This document shows, one piece after another, positions 33,648 to 45,272 of a stretch of 64,000 nucleotides of DNA. Each line of letters begins with the position of its first letter. Positions within the stretch are counted from its first letter, which is position 1. The translations under genes and the position numbers were made by a program. This stretch comes from Cercis canadensis (Eukaryota > Streptophyta > Magnoliopsida > Fabales > Fabaceae). The stretch is taken from NCBI GenBank assembly GCA_003255065.1, contig QAOA01008251.1, positions 47,792 through 111,791 of the forward strand, read 5' to 3'. Under the pieces are notes generated by a model, which was not told the DNA's origin, searched no databases, and saw only the letters and a list, made by a program, of their open reading frames with translations.

Positions 33648-34151
33648 AAATTTGTTTCCCTTCCCGTCTTGCTGTTGTAAGATCACACACTCTTTAATCA
33701 TTTGTTTTTCTATGGATTTCCTTAGGTACTTGGGCAATATATGTAATCGAAATATCAAGAATGTTGTCCTGATTCTTAGTAATACTTTCACATATGATTG
33801 TGTTTTTTCTGGAAAACTACATCAATTATCAAACCTAAGTCATATGATAGGTTCTAAATGTGTTGGAGAACTACATGGCCTTATAAAAACTGTTTTGTCA
33901 GTTTTGAAATTGATTAATAGAACAACAATATACTCCTACCTGCAATTACGCACACCTTATGTAACTCATGGCAATGTATAACCCTTTTAGCTTGTGAGGC
34001 ATTAAAAAAAAAGGAAATCACGTGATTTGACTTTCACACCGATGATGGCAAAATTGCCAAAAAAAGAAAAAAGGATATTTGTTTTGAAATGATCGGAATT
34101 AATATAACAAATGGATGTTCTAGAGCAAAATGATGATATAAGCGGTGACTA
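33648..34151. other. 3' region of THO7; no gene seen
   Basis: T-rich sequence after the THO7 stop, then AT-rich DNA up to the Helitron left end. The open frames here look random. Confidence 0.5.
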
Positions 34152-34838
34152 TCTATATATCTATATCTATATAATATTAAAAATAGAGTACACAATGTGG
34201 AGCTGACAAGTGTCCCTATTAAGGTAAAGACAAGTGACATGTTGTGTGAATTTCTTTCATTCAAAGGTATTTAAAAAATTAACTAATATGAAGCATGTAT
34301 GATTTATAAATAAAAAAATGAAAAAGAAATTAAAATTTGTGCCTTTAATTCACTTCCATATTAAGAATTTCTCACCATTTATTATTTGATGGACAAATTA
34401 AAAGAAAAAATGTTAAGGAACAAAATAATGTTGCAATTAATTACTTGATTGGCAAGAACAAGGAGTCACCGAAATTCTGTGATAATCTCCTGCAAATCAG
34501 CAAAATATTCTGACTACTTAAGGACTAATCTGACCTTCTCTGTTTGTGTAAAGGATTGTCAATTAGAAATTGAAATACGTGTCTTTAAAATTACTTCCTT
34601 ATTTAGAATTCTCATCATCCATCCATTTAAAATTACTTTTGTCCCTAATTCTCACCATCTCATCCGTGTGTTTAAAAAAATGTTAAAGAATAAAATTATA
34701 TGAATTGCCAATTGCAAATCATTGAATTTTGGTTTGGAAAAATTGACAAATACTCTGCTTAATTTTTGTCAATTAATAATTATTTAATTTCTAATTTGAA
34801 TTCAAAATTAGGGTTACACTTCATTGGCTTTATATCCC

Positions 34839-34925
34839 TATATAAATAGCACCCTCATGTGAGTTGTTTCACCATAGTCTAACTGATTACTGCAAAGATA
34901 TACGGCAACTTCAAGTCACACCCAG
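34839..34925 (+). promoter_or_regulatory. TATA box and leader exon-like segment inside the Helitron
   Basis: TATATAAATA at 34839-34848 is followed about 80 bases later by ACACCCAG and a GT (34926). This looks like a promoter with a short first exon and a donor site, carried in with captured DNA. Transcription is inferred, not shown. Confidence 0.35.
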
Positions 34926-35239
34926 GTTTGTACTATCCAACTTTTTTTTTTTTTTTATTTGCTAATTCTTCCTCTCCCTCTTCATATGCTGCAATGTAAT
35001 TTTTGTTTTGTTTTATAATCCTTTACACTTGCTTAATCTCCATAATAGAATAGTTTTGTTATTCATCAAATTATAATTTTTTCCCTTAATACTGGCTATT
35101 TGGCTTTGTGCCTATCACCCTATGATTTTCCCTTTTTAGTGTTTTATATTGTTTGTTGGATCTTCGAATCTACCATGCTATTTTCTTTGCTAGATTATAA
35201 TTTAATATCTCAAATTTTCAGATTCAATCATTCGTTGTG

Positions 35240-36080
35240 TCTCCTTTCTTTATGAACAGCTGATATTGTTAAAATGCATGTGCCATGACTTGATCTTTTA
35301 TATGAAAAAATGCATGATAAAACTCCATGACTAGAATAGTGATTTCACTTTCTAAGCTTTTTAATATAATATAGTAGTAATTATACTACATATACATGGA
35401 CTTAGAAATGGATGTGCCATGACTTTAAATTTTTGTTAATATTGATTTCACAAAAGTTCTTACTTTGACATGTCTCTCTGTTATTTTGTTATTTATTTCT
35501 GGGCAGACCCTCCTAAAATCCATATGGTTAACAAGACAGAAATTGAAGGTAAATTTTCTCTCTTTTTTCTAGCTAGATATGTTGGGTACATCTATCTTTT
35601 TCAGTTCTTACAAATTATGGATAATGAAGATGTAAGTTTCATCTTTAATTTTAATTGAGGTATTTTTTTAGCATAGATTGAAAAGAGGGGTATTGGTGGA
35701 AGATTTGCATTCTTTCTTTATGAGAAGCTGTCATTCTTATAATGCATGTGCCATCACTTGATCTATTATATGAAAGCATGCCTGAAAAAACTCCATGACT
35801 AGAATAGTGATTTCACTTTCTAAGCTTTTTGATATAATATAGTAGTAATTATACTACATATACATGGAATTAGAAATGCATGTGCCATGATTTTAATTTT
35901 TTATTAGTATTGATATTACGAAAGTTCTTACTTTGACATGCCTATGCTATTTTGTTATTCATTTTGAGGCAGACACTCCTAAAATCTTTATGGTTACCAA
36001 GACAGAAATTGAAGGTTAATTTTCTCTATTTTTTCGAGCTAGATTTCATGGGTACATTTAATTGTCTCAGTTCTAGCACG
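35240..36080 (+). repeat. Tandem duplication with an exon-like 42-base segment, unit about 466 bp
   Basis: Sequence from about 35240 to 35610 repeats at about 35710-36080. Each unit carries a 42-base segment between an AG acceptor and a GGT donor-like site, at 35507-35548 and 35973-36014. They read PPKIHMVNKTEIE and TPKIFMVTKTEIE in the same phase. The changes keep the frame, as expected for exons under past selection or recent copying. Confidence 0.75.
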
Positions 36081-36377
36081 TTTTGGATAATAAAGATGTA
36101 AATTTGAGTGATACTTACAATGAAGGTGTTTTTTTAGCATAGATTAAAAAGATGCAGATGGGTGGAAGGTAAAAGGAAAATGTGTTATTATGTGTTTTCT
36201 GATTTTTGTGCTATATTTCAGGTGTGGTATTATGTGTAATCTGATTTTAGTTTCTTATAGATCAAAGGAAAATGTGTTATTGGTATCTAATTGTTTTTGT
36301 TTATATTTTTATTTTTCTTGCAAGGATAATTTGTACAGTCCCTGGAGATCTTTGTCTTCCCTCTACTAATTATGATG

Positions 36378-36470
36378 GAATAGAGTACACAATGTGGAGC
36401 TAACAAGTGTCGCTATTAAGGTGACGACAAGTGGCATGCTATGGGAATTTCCTCCTATCAAAAGTATTTA
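36378..36470 (+). repeat. Internal copy of the Helitron 5' terminal region
   Basis: ATAGAGTACACAATGTGGAG and the next 70 bases match 34180-34270 with scattered changes. A second Helitron-type 5' end inside the larger element suggests nesting or fusion of two elements. Confidence 0.7.
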
Positions 36471-36796
36471 AAAAATAATTTATAATGTCAACTATATGTG
36501 TCTAAAAAATTAATATTAAGAAAAAAAAGTTGAATATTAATGTCTTTAAATAACTTCCTTATTTATTACATGAGAAGAAATTAAAACTGATTGCTTGATT
36601 TGCAATCAGGAGTAGTAACCAAAATTATAAAGGTGGACTCTGAAAATCCTTCTTATAATTTCAATCACAATTAATTATGAATTTGAATTTTAAATTTGAT
36701 ATTTAGGGTTTGTATGTGTTGCCTCCTTTGCTCAAGAAATATAACCTGCGCTTTGGTCAGCTCTCTCTCTCTCTCAACGCTTCTTCTCCCTCTCCT

Positions 36797-37944
36797 ATGT
36801 GCTGCTACAACACTGTTACTCTTTCAAAGCTGCCAAAGAAGCTTTCACTCACGTAATATTCTTTCTCTGTTATTGAGTACTGGTCTAATTACATCTTTAT
36901 TTAATTTGATTGTGTTATAGGGAAACCAATGGCTCCAAATTCATTTTGCTTGATGAATCAGAAAAACATATGGTCATGGATGATCAAGGTATGAGTTATT
37001 CACTGTAGAAAAAAAAAATAGGACATCTCTTCCCATGACTCTCTAAATTTCTTAATTTGCTTGTGCTTCTCTTTTTGCTTTTCCTCACAAACGTAAGTGG
37101 TTGATTTGAATCATCTATGCATCTCTTTGTGCTTTTCTTTACTCATTCATTTTTTGATGTTGGTTTGCAATGACTTTGAAGTTGATCAACCTTGAAAAGA
37201 TTAATAAGGATGTGCAGGGGTGAAATATTCAGATGAAACGTCTATCTCTTTTTCATCTGTCTTCTTTCCTTGAGTTCACCTCAAATTTGAAATTTCTATG
37301 AGTTCTCTATCATTTGTTTTTCCTTTGCACTTGATGTAGGAAGCATAAAAGATAACCTACTTGTCAATCAAAAATACAAGTTTTCTTTTTTTGTTTGTTT
37401 GTTCAGTAATAGTTATTTTTTCAGTTTTGGGGCTAATTTTTGTTTTTTAAATCTGATGTTAATTTTCACCAATATGGTGTTGTTATTTCAGACATTAGAC
37501 ACCTTCTGCAGCTTGATATGCTAAGCAAGTACGGATTTTATTCTTACACTGTAAGTAGAAGTTTGCTCCTCTAATTGGTGTTGAGGGAGAACTTGATTTA
37601 CCTTGCACTGTTCATGTATGTTTTCGGTTTAAAATAAATATGGTCATAAATTATGAATAAGATTATAGCATGAGGTGGTAAGAAATATATATGACGTCGA
37701 TGTGGAAAGGATATAATGGTTGCTGATTGATATTTTTCCCAGTAGTTATCTAGCAAGGATTGACTTAGTGTTTTGAATTTGTTTTTGAACTGAAATTCCT
37801 ACTTCTATCTGATTTTTCTTTCCTTGATTACAATGAAGTCAGTTGTCTGAAAAGTATGTCTACCCTAACCATGGAGCAGCAGGTCATGTCTTGACTACCT
37901 CAGATGAAAACCAATCCTTTTTATTTGCTCATATGCTTCATTGA
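36797..37944 (+). CDS. Candidate four-exon small gene inside the Helitron (unknown family)
   Basis: I do not recognise this protein. Exons at 36797-36852, 36921-36988, 37492-37550 and 37843-37944 join in consistent phases (2, 1, 0) at GT-AG sites and give 94 residues: MCCYNTVTLSKLPKKLSL, TETNGSKFILLDESEKHM, VMDDQDIRHLLQLDMLSK, YGFYSYTLSEKYVYPNHG, then AAGHVLTTSDENQSFLFAHM and LH. No signal peptide or membrane segment is seen. It lies downstream of the second Helitron 5'-end copy and of CT-rich leader-like sequence. It could be the front of a captured host gene, with the stop arising at a lost junction, or a chance chain of open segments. The exon choice was made by eye, which raises the risk of chance. 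Confidence 0.3.
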
Positions 37945-39010
37945 AGAGAACACTTTCCAAATTGGAATTTTGTGGATCAATTGCTGTTGACAATGCTTCT
38001 TTAAATGTTTAATGGGATTATATTTGATTACTTTTTCAACCATTAAAATGATGATACATTCCCATTGTCAAAGTTGAGATGGACTAAGGTTTCTATTCCC
38101 TATTTCTCTGCGCTTACATGCACTTTCAATATCATTCAAGTGTAGATAATCATGTAGTTTAATAAGTCATTTGGTCAATATCATGATCATCGTTTCTTCA
38201 TTTTCATTAGTATACTATCAATAGTTTCTTAGTGGTGATGCAATAAGAGTATAAGACTTATGTGTAACTACCATTCTGCTTTTGGGCACAATACTATGTG
38301 GAGCTGATATCAAGTAATCATGTTTTATTTTGTTTGTTGAATGATTCTATTTAATTTTTCTTTTGTGCTTTCTATAATTAGCTTTTGCATTCTCTCTCTT
38401 GTGCTTTCTGTAATATTTAAATAGCATATTAGCTAGAGATTTTTCTTAGGTTGAGCATCACGTTGTGTAGCCTCCTTTATCAATGCATATTTTTTTTTGG
38501 TTTACACTCAAGTTATCCCCACACCCTTTGGATATAAGACTAATCCCCGTTCGGGACATGAGCAATAACCGGTAAATCTCTCCCAACAAGTGTGACTCCA
38601 AGGATTCGAACTCATAACTTTTGGCCTAGAACGCCCAGGACCTTTATCAATGCATATGAGCTAGAGATTTTGGTAAGTGTTTTTTGAAATATCATTGGTA
38701 CAATCTCTGTTTTCTGGCTTATATGGATATTGTATATTTTTATGTGTTTTTTCTACCTTCTACTATGTTTGTTGTAATCATGCTTTCAAGTTCCTGTTAA
38801 CAATGAATGCTGATTGGTGTCTATATGGAGGTATATTGCAATTTCAAAAGGATACTTTTGTTAACAATTTCTCCATATGATTCCAATCCGATCAAGTGAA
38901 AGATTAATAAGGATGTGCAAGGGTGAAAGATTCAGGTGAAATGTCTATCTCTTTTTCATCTGTCTTCTCTCCTTGAGTTCACCTCAAATTTAAAATTTCT
39001 ATGAGTTCTC
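37198..39010 (+). repeat. Dispersed direct repeat of about 110 bp inside the Helitron
   Basis: The stretch at 37198-37308 (containing AATAAGGATGTGCA and TCTTTTTCATCTGTCTTCT) recurs at 38900-39010 with a few changes, same orientation, 1.7 kb apart. It suggests internal duplication of captured DNA. Confidence 0.75.
38474..38657 (-). mobile_element. tRNA-derived SINE with 17-bp target duplications
   Basis: The body at 38491-38640 reads on the minus strand from TCCTGGGCGTTCTAGGCC to an A-rich tail. It contains an RNA polymerase III box B (GTTCGAATCC, 38602-38611 on the + strand as GGATTCGAAC). The A box is not clear, so the head may be shortened. CCTTTATCAATGCATAT flanks it on both sides (38474-38490 and 38641-38657), a perfect 17-base target duplication typical of LINE-driven insertion. 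It is inserted within the Helitron and is therefore younger. Confidence 0.85.
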
Positions 39011-40974
39011 TCCTTGAGTGATGTTTTCCATCCTTATTTGAGATAATTGTGAAAGAAGCACAGATTTCTATCTCTTACTTTTCTCGACACTCCAATTTCT
39101 TAGAAGTATGTGGAATTATTTGGACTTTGGATTTTGCATACAAGCCTTTTGTGGATATGCATGTATAAAATTACGATGGACATAGCTATTAGGAACATAA
39201 GAATGAGAAGAGTGATGGTCTCTTCCTTTTTATGATGTATCATTTCCTTCTTTTGATTTTGTTACGGGGATTTTCCCCAAATATTTACTATTATCAATGT
39301 ATGTCTCCTTTTCTTTTTTTATTTTTGGTACTTTTGCTACAACTATAAATTTGATGGTTTTTTGGATTAGATAACTTTATATAATATCAATTTTTTGTTA
39401 GAAAATTGTTAGACAAAGATATCTCCTGATTTCAAATAAAAAGAAAAAACAAACATAGCACTGGCCAAATCAAAAGAAGTAATATGGTTAATTGCTGCAC
39501 CTCCATATAGACATAATTTTTTTTTTTATGATTAACTGCATATATCCTCAGATCAAAAGAAGTATTCTTATTAACTGCTGGTCAAATGGTATGCTATTCC
39601 AAAGAAGCATATTTTTATGCTACTTATACAACTTTCTGAAGGTGCCCAATGTTGACAAGGTGTCACACATTGAAATACCCATACATTTACAATTTGAATG
39701 GAATTAGATAATTTTAGAATTCAAATTTCAATAAATTTGAAATTATAACAAAAGTTAAACAATACTTTTTGGTCTTATTAATGATGCCATTGGGGCTTAT
39801 CTTGCAGAATTTGTTTGTAATGTAGAGTTATGGGGAATATCTCAAAGTGGCAAAGTCTGTGCTTTTAAGCTAATCCAAAAAAATTACCCCTATTGCCTCT
39901 TTGCTTTGCGCTGGAACATTATGAACATCATGCATGAGTTGGAATGTTGCTTTAAGGCACACTTACAAATAGACTAATATGTGTAGCTCATGTTAGGTGG
40001 TGCTCTTAGTTTTGTTGCTTAAAAGCCCCGTTCCTAATAATAATAAAAAATGGCTTTCTTATTCTTGCAATACATTTTGAAGCTCAAAAAATAGACTTAA
40101 TATTAACATCGTGTCATAAATAATAAACTTAAAGGATTATCTTCATAATAAGAGCTAATGTAAAAAAAATAAAAATCACTTGAATCATGTAAAAGCTTAA
40201 CAACCTAATAGGAAATTAAATCCCTTGACTCATGTAAAATGTTGGTCATTCATTGGGTTTTTTTTTCTTATTGAAGGTAACATTTTCTATGAAGGGATAT
40301 AATTTTGTAGTTGAAATCTCAAGTGTCAAATGGCCCAACCATTTATTCTATTCAAAACCGAGGATTTATTGTTGAAACTATGGATCAAATATGCATGTGA
40401 ATCTCAGGGTTTCAATAAACTATAGTTTTTTGGATTATTATTAATGTATGCTAACCATGGTTTCAATAAGCTGTATAATTGAATGTATGATTTTTTTTTT
40501 TTTTCAGGTCAAGATGGTCCATTGTAAAATCACTGGAAGAATTTCGAGCTTTTTTTTTTACCTAATATTTTGGTTTTTATATTCTCTTGACACTACTCTG
40601 TATGGTATATGTGATCTGACCTGCAATGTTATGAGAAATATCTATTTATTATGACATAATTCTGTATACATGTACTCTCTCTTAAATTTGAGCTTTTTCT
40701 ATATAATTCTTCATAACTGTGGCGACCAAGAAGGAGAAGAAAACATGAATCACACACAAATTTCAGCTTAAATCTATACAAAATAGTAATAATAATTAGA
40801 TGACAAGGGTACTCTAATTAGGTTACAATTTCTCTATCGTTTTTAAATATAAATAGGTTGGAATGAGTAGGGGTTGAGTACGATAATTGAGACAAAAAGG
40901 GAAAAGGAAAGAAAATCAAAATTATAACTAGGTCTAAGTATAGTTTTTGGGGGAAAAAAATTAAATAACCTATA

Positions 40975-41215
40975 CTACTAGGAAAAAGATTGGGGTTAGA
41001 CCACGGGTACAAGTTTCTTAAAATTTTAATAGGACTATAATTTGGGTAACTAATAAACCAACCATAACGGGTGATTAAATAGGATATCCTATGACACTTG
41101 GAAAAAGGGTGAGATTATACCATGTGGACAAGTTTCCAAAATTCTAATAGGACTATAATTTGGATAATCACTAAAGCAATCCCAACAGATAATCCAATAG
41201 GATTTTCTATTCTAT
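40975..41215 (+). repeat. Two tandem copies of about 120 bp near the Helitron 3' end
   Basis: Two adjoining units share GGAAAAAG, ACAAGTTTC and TAATAGGACTATAATTTGG in the same order, the second starting near 41096. Tandem repeats just inside the 3' terminus are common in Helitrons. Confidence 0.7.
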
Positions 41216-41852
41216 GTCTCTCCCCCCTCCCCCCGGCCATATTGCTTGGCCGCGCATCGCGCGGGGCCCAGTACTAGCAGTTTGTAAATTGGTGAAGCAC
41301 TTGGCACTCTATACGTTTCGTGTAGCCTTGGATAAAAAATATATATATTAACTTTTTTTTTGGTAATATATATATATTAACTTTACGCAAGCATAATTGA
41401 CCCAATCAAAGTTTATAAAACACTGATAAAAATGATTTTCCAGTTGTTTCAAGGAGACAACGGAGCAAAGATGCGTCTTGTAAGAAGAAACCAACAGCTG
41501 ATGAGCTCCTATCTATCCTCTCATCCACCATGACTCTTGACTTGAAGTCAATACGCAGTCATCCCCCGAACCAAAGCTAAAGGCCTCTTTGATTTAGTGT
41601 TAAATTTTATTTAAAATGCAAAAAATGTAGTAGAAATTCGTTTGAAAAAGGTCCATGTCCATGATACTTATTACTTGTTTTTTGGGTGAACCCATACTTT
41701 TTAGTAATTATAAAATTGGTTATAACTTTTCAAAATTTATAAAGCTGCCTATTAAATAAAACTTAACGTTTTGACCAGCTGAGAAATTATGAAGGCTGAA
41801 TAAAAAAACGACGTGGTTTTGTTTTGCCCAATTTTTTGTCCTAACACATGAA

Positions 41853-41881
41853 CCCCCCCCCCCCCCCCCCCCTCCCCCCCC
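41853..41881. repeat. Poly-C tract
   Basis: About 28 bases, almost all C, with one T inside. It is next to the inner border of the left arm of the inverted-repeat element. Sequencing errors are likely here. Confidence 0.9.
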
Positions 41882-42346
41882 TTCAGAATATTTTATCAAT
41901 TAACATAAAATACAATATTCTTCTAAGAATTTATTTTTCTTTTCTAATGACTTTAATTAATAAGATGTGACATGAAATTACTAAGTTTTTAAGTATCAAT
42001 TTTATATTTTAAGTATCTTATTTTTATTAGATGTAACTTAAATACGCTAATCCTTAAAATTTATTTTTCTTTTTTAATAGTTTGAATTGATGATAAAACA
42101 TGAAGTACGTTAATTCCCTAGTATATTTCATGATAAAACATAAAATAAACTCAAAAGATAATTTTGTAATTTATCTTCATAAAGATTTTAAAAAAAAAAA
42201 AAAAGAAAGGCATTTGACAATCTAAATGATTTGCCACATTTATACTTTTATATATAGTATAGATTAATTTATTTATAATACTAATATCCATTCCGTTATT
42301 TTATGTACTTAAAATAGTTTTAACATAATGTTTACTAAACACTTTA

Positions 42347-42349
<3 letters not shown>

Positions 42350-42382
<33 letters not shown>
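42350..42382. repeat. (TA)n microsatellite
   Basis: About 16 TA units in the centre of the inverted-repeat element. Confidence 0.95.
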
Positions 42383-42383
<1 letters not shown>

Positions 42384-43908
42384 TTTGTATGTGATTTATG
42401 TACTAAGCAAAAAAAAAAAAAAAAAAAAGAACATAACAGAAAAATTGTAACTAATCACTAATATTACTTCAAAAATTAAATGTCACTTTTAGGGGTGTAG
42501 GTTCGTATGTGTTAGGACAGAAAATTAGGCGAAACAAAATCACGTCATTTTTTTTATTCAACCTTTATAATTTCTCAGCTGGTCAAAACATTGAATTTTG
42601 TTTAATAGGCAGCTTTGCAAATTTTAAAAAGTTATAATCAATTTTAATAATTACCAAAAATATCCTAAACCCATATGCAGCCGGTCAACAAGTCTTAACA
42701 AAACAATATAACTTATAAAAAGCTAAAAAACTGAGAGACGTCACTTTTAAGGATATTGCAATAGCACCCTTATACTTATTAGTTACTACTGAGTCATAGC
42801 AAAGATTACATCAAGATGTCGCTGGGGCCAGGTGCCTAGTGCCTACCTCAGCTCAGATAGCCCTTTAGCCTCGACGCGGAAAGAAGAGGTATCCGAGAGA
42901 AATGGGAGTGACAGCGACAGATTTACAGAGACATCACCACAACACAGATGCCAACAACGTTATTAATCTTTGATTTGAAGACTCCTTCCTTCTCTTTATC
43001 CTCTCCTGCAAGTAATCTTTAGTGATATCGCTGCCTTTTACTCTTTTTGGAGTTTTTCCAAAGACCCGGTCTAGTGCTCATTGATGATGTATATGGATGT
43101 AACGGCGCTTACATATAACACTTTTTGGATTAAATTTTAGTTAGAATTAAGTTTTAAAGAATTAATTTAGGTAGGCTTAGACATCCTATTTCTTAACTAA
43201 TACTATCTACATTTTTCCAAAAAAACGTGCGCACACGTGATACAATTATTATTTGTTTTTTTTTTTTCTGGTTACAAAGGGGAAAAAAAGAAAAATTACA
43301 CTTTAGGGAAGACTACAACCATCCTTTCTATCAACAAAGTTTACCACACCTCTGGAAAGAGTTGTTCATAAAAGGATCAACCTCCGTGCCTTATTGCCCC
43401 TTTTTTTATTAGAAAGTTTGTGCCTTGATTGGTTTTTCTTTGAATGTGAGTCATTTTCACTTGTTAATCTCTTCTCAAAAGATGTCTGATATCACTAATG
43501 ATACATTTATACATGTAAAAATTATGCTATCTAGTATCTACCTAACTCTTTGAAGAAGCTAAAAAACTTCCTTTTACATGGAAAAATGGCACACTTGATG
43601 CATCACGAAAGCGTGTGAAATATTAATCTCAAACACTTAGATGCCTAGAAATGAATAAGAAGAATTATTAAAATAAAAATGTAATTAATTTAAAAAACAG
43701 TAAATAAAATGTGATACTTACAAAAAAAAAATATATATATATCTGTGGTTTATTGCATGCAAGTATGTAGTTATAATGTTAAATTAACAAATTCATATGT
43801 AGTTATCTACTTATATATATAATTATTGTTATATTCAGTTTTTACAATTATCATTTTTTTTGTTTTTGTTTTTAAAAGTAATTTTAATTATATTTTTTAT
43901 TTTGATAG

Positions 43909-44030
43909 TTGTCCCAAATGAATATCTTCGCCTTCAACAGAAACTTGGAATAGAAATCAAAGATACAGTGAACACCTATCTGTATGTCAAATGTCAATGG
44001 AGCTTTCGTTTTTTGACCATTGTTAATTAA
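43909..44030 (+). pseudogene. Exon-like relic of an unknown gene
   Basis: After a TTTTGATAG acceptor-like site the frame reads VPNEYLRLQQKLGIEIKD, then TVNTYLYVK and on to a TAA. The first 18 residues look like real protein, but no neighbouring exon was found. Unknown family; a stray or captured exon is the best guess. Confidence 0.25.
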
Positions 44031-44783
44031 GCTTTCAAATCTTTAGATTACTTTTATATAAAAAATAATAATAATCTTTAGATTGTTATGCTTGCCTCCT
44101 AACTTGGGTAAAGAGAGAGAAAAGAAAAACAAAATCATGTTTTTCTTAAGGCTTCGGTACCGATATGCACATGATTTGACATTTTGACGGATGCCTGTGT
44201 TAAATTAAATGCCAAAACCAAGACCCATTCCCTTCCATTCCATTCACTGCGAGGTTTCCAACCTCAAAATAATTAGTGGATATGAACACTCTATCTTCCC
44301 CGCGATGCTTATGACTTTGTTCACTTGTGAAAATCAAGTAGTTGCAGGGTGCAGAATTTGAAGGGGGAATTGTCTGAATAAACTAAAGAATATTGTTATT
44401 ATTATTACTAAAAGAAAATCTTATATTTTTTTCATTTTCTCTTTGTTTTCCAATAAAAATAAATTGGATTCTTGAGTATTTGAACATAGTACCAATATAT
44501 TAAATGTAACATCTAATATATAAAGATATTTTATATGAAGTTTTTTCTTTTTACAAAGTAGTGCAAGCAAGAGTTTTAATAGAACTCTTGACATTAATTT
44601 TTTAATTTTTAAGATCAAAACATGTGTCATTAGATTTATAAGTAATTTATATTTCACATACAAATTAAAATATCAATATTTGAGATTTAGATAGTTTACT
44701 GAAAATTAAAATTTAAGCTTTTATATAGTTATATACTAATAAAATTTCAGTGTTTTCCTTTTTTTAAAAAATAAAAATAAAAA

Positions 44784-45272
44784 GTTTAAATATCTTGTAA
44801 GTCCCTATAGTTTGGACAAATTTTAAATTAGGTCCTTATAATTTTTTTTTCTTTTAGGGTCCTTATAGTTTAAATTTTTTTTAATTTGATTCCTGTCGTC
44901 TCCCCCAGTAATAAATCTGTCAATTTAGTGTTGACATGACAAACGACTTGTTTATGTGACAATAAAATAAGTTGATGTGACGCCAAAGTGGCATAAAAAT
45001 TGCTACTTCATCATCTTTCATATTCTTCTCTTATCTCTTTACTTTGATAATTTGTGTGCCACTTTGGCGCCATACAAACTTCATCTATTAACACATGGAC
45101 AAGTCGTTTGCCATATCAGCACTAAACTGACAGATTTATAATTAGAATGACAGCAGAGACCCAATTAAAAAAAAAATTAAACTATATAGACCTCAAAAGA
45201 AAAAAAAAAAAAATTATAGGGACATGATTTTAAATTCGTCTAAACTACAAAGACCTGTAATATATTTAAACC
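44784..45272. mobile_element. Foldback MITE with complementary halves
   Basis: The left half (GTTTAAATATCTTGTAAGTC, then CCCTATAGTTTGGAC) and the right half are near reverse complements for much of 490 bases. Inner paired words include CGCCAAAGTGGC/GCCACTTTGGCG. It would fold into one long hairpin. It has no coding sequence. Confidence 0.75.

Larger units (their letters stand above)
34152..41277 (+). mobile_element. Probable non-autonomous Helitron, 7.1 kb
   Basis: The left end TCTATATATCTATATCTATA followed by AGAGTACACAATGTGGAGCT is typical of plant Helitron 5' termini (TC start, then an AATGTGGAG-like word). The right end has a CCGCGC/GCGCGG hairpin (about 41250-41264), then about ten bases and CTAG (41274-41277), the CTRR terminus. 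The base before the left end is A as expected, but the base after CTAG is C, not T, so the exact border is not ideal. No Rep-helicase is encoded. Inside are a promoter-like start (34839), exon-like segments, a duplicated exon block, a second 5'-end copy at 36380, and a nested SINE. Helitrons often capture host exons, which fits these contents. Confidence 0.55.
41696..42660. mobile_element. Inverted-repeat element with about 160-bp arms
   Basis: Arms at 41696-41854 and 42500-42660 are reverse complements at about 85% identity. Shared words include GACCAGCTGAGAAATTAT and GTCCTAACACAT. The 650-base centre is AT-rich and non-coding. Long terminal inverted repeats are typical of Mutator-like elements, but no 9-base target duplication was confirmed. 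Confidence 0.6.

Noticed and set aside
33840-33860. ATAGGTTC near 33847 as the partner target duplication of the hAT end at 29753
   Set aside because: The eight bases match, but no hAT terminus precedes them, so the match is probably chance.
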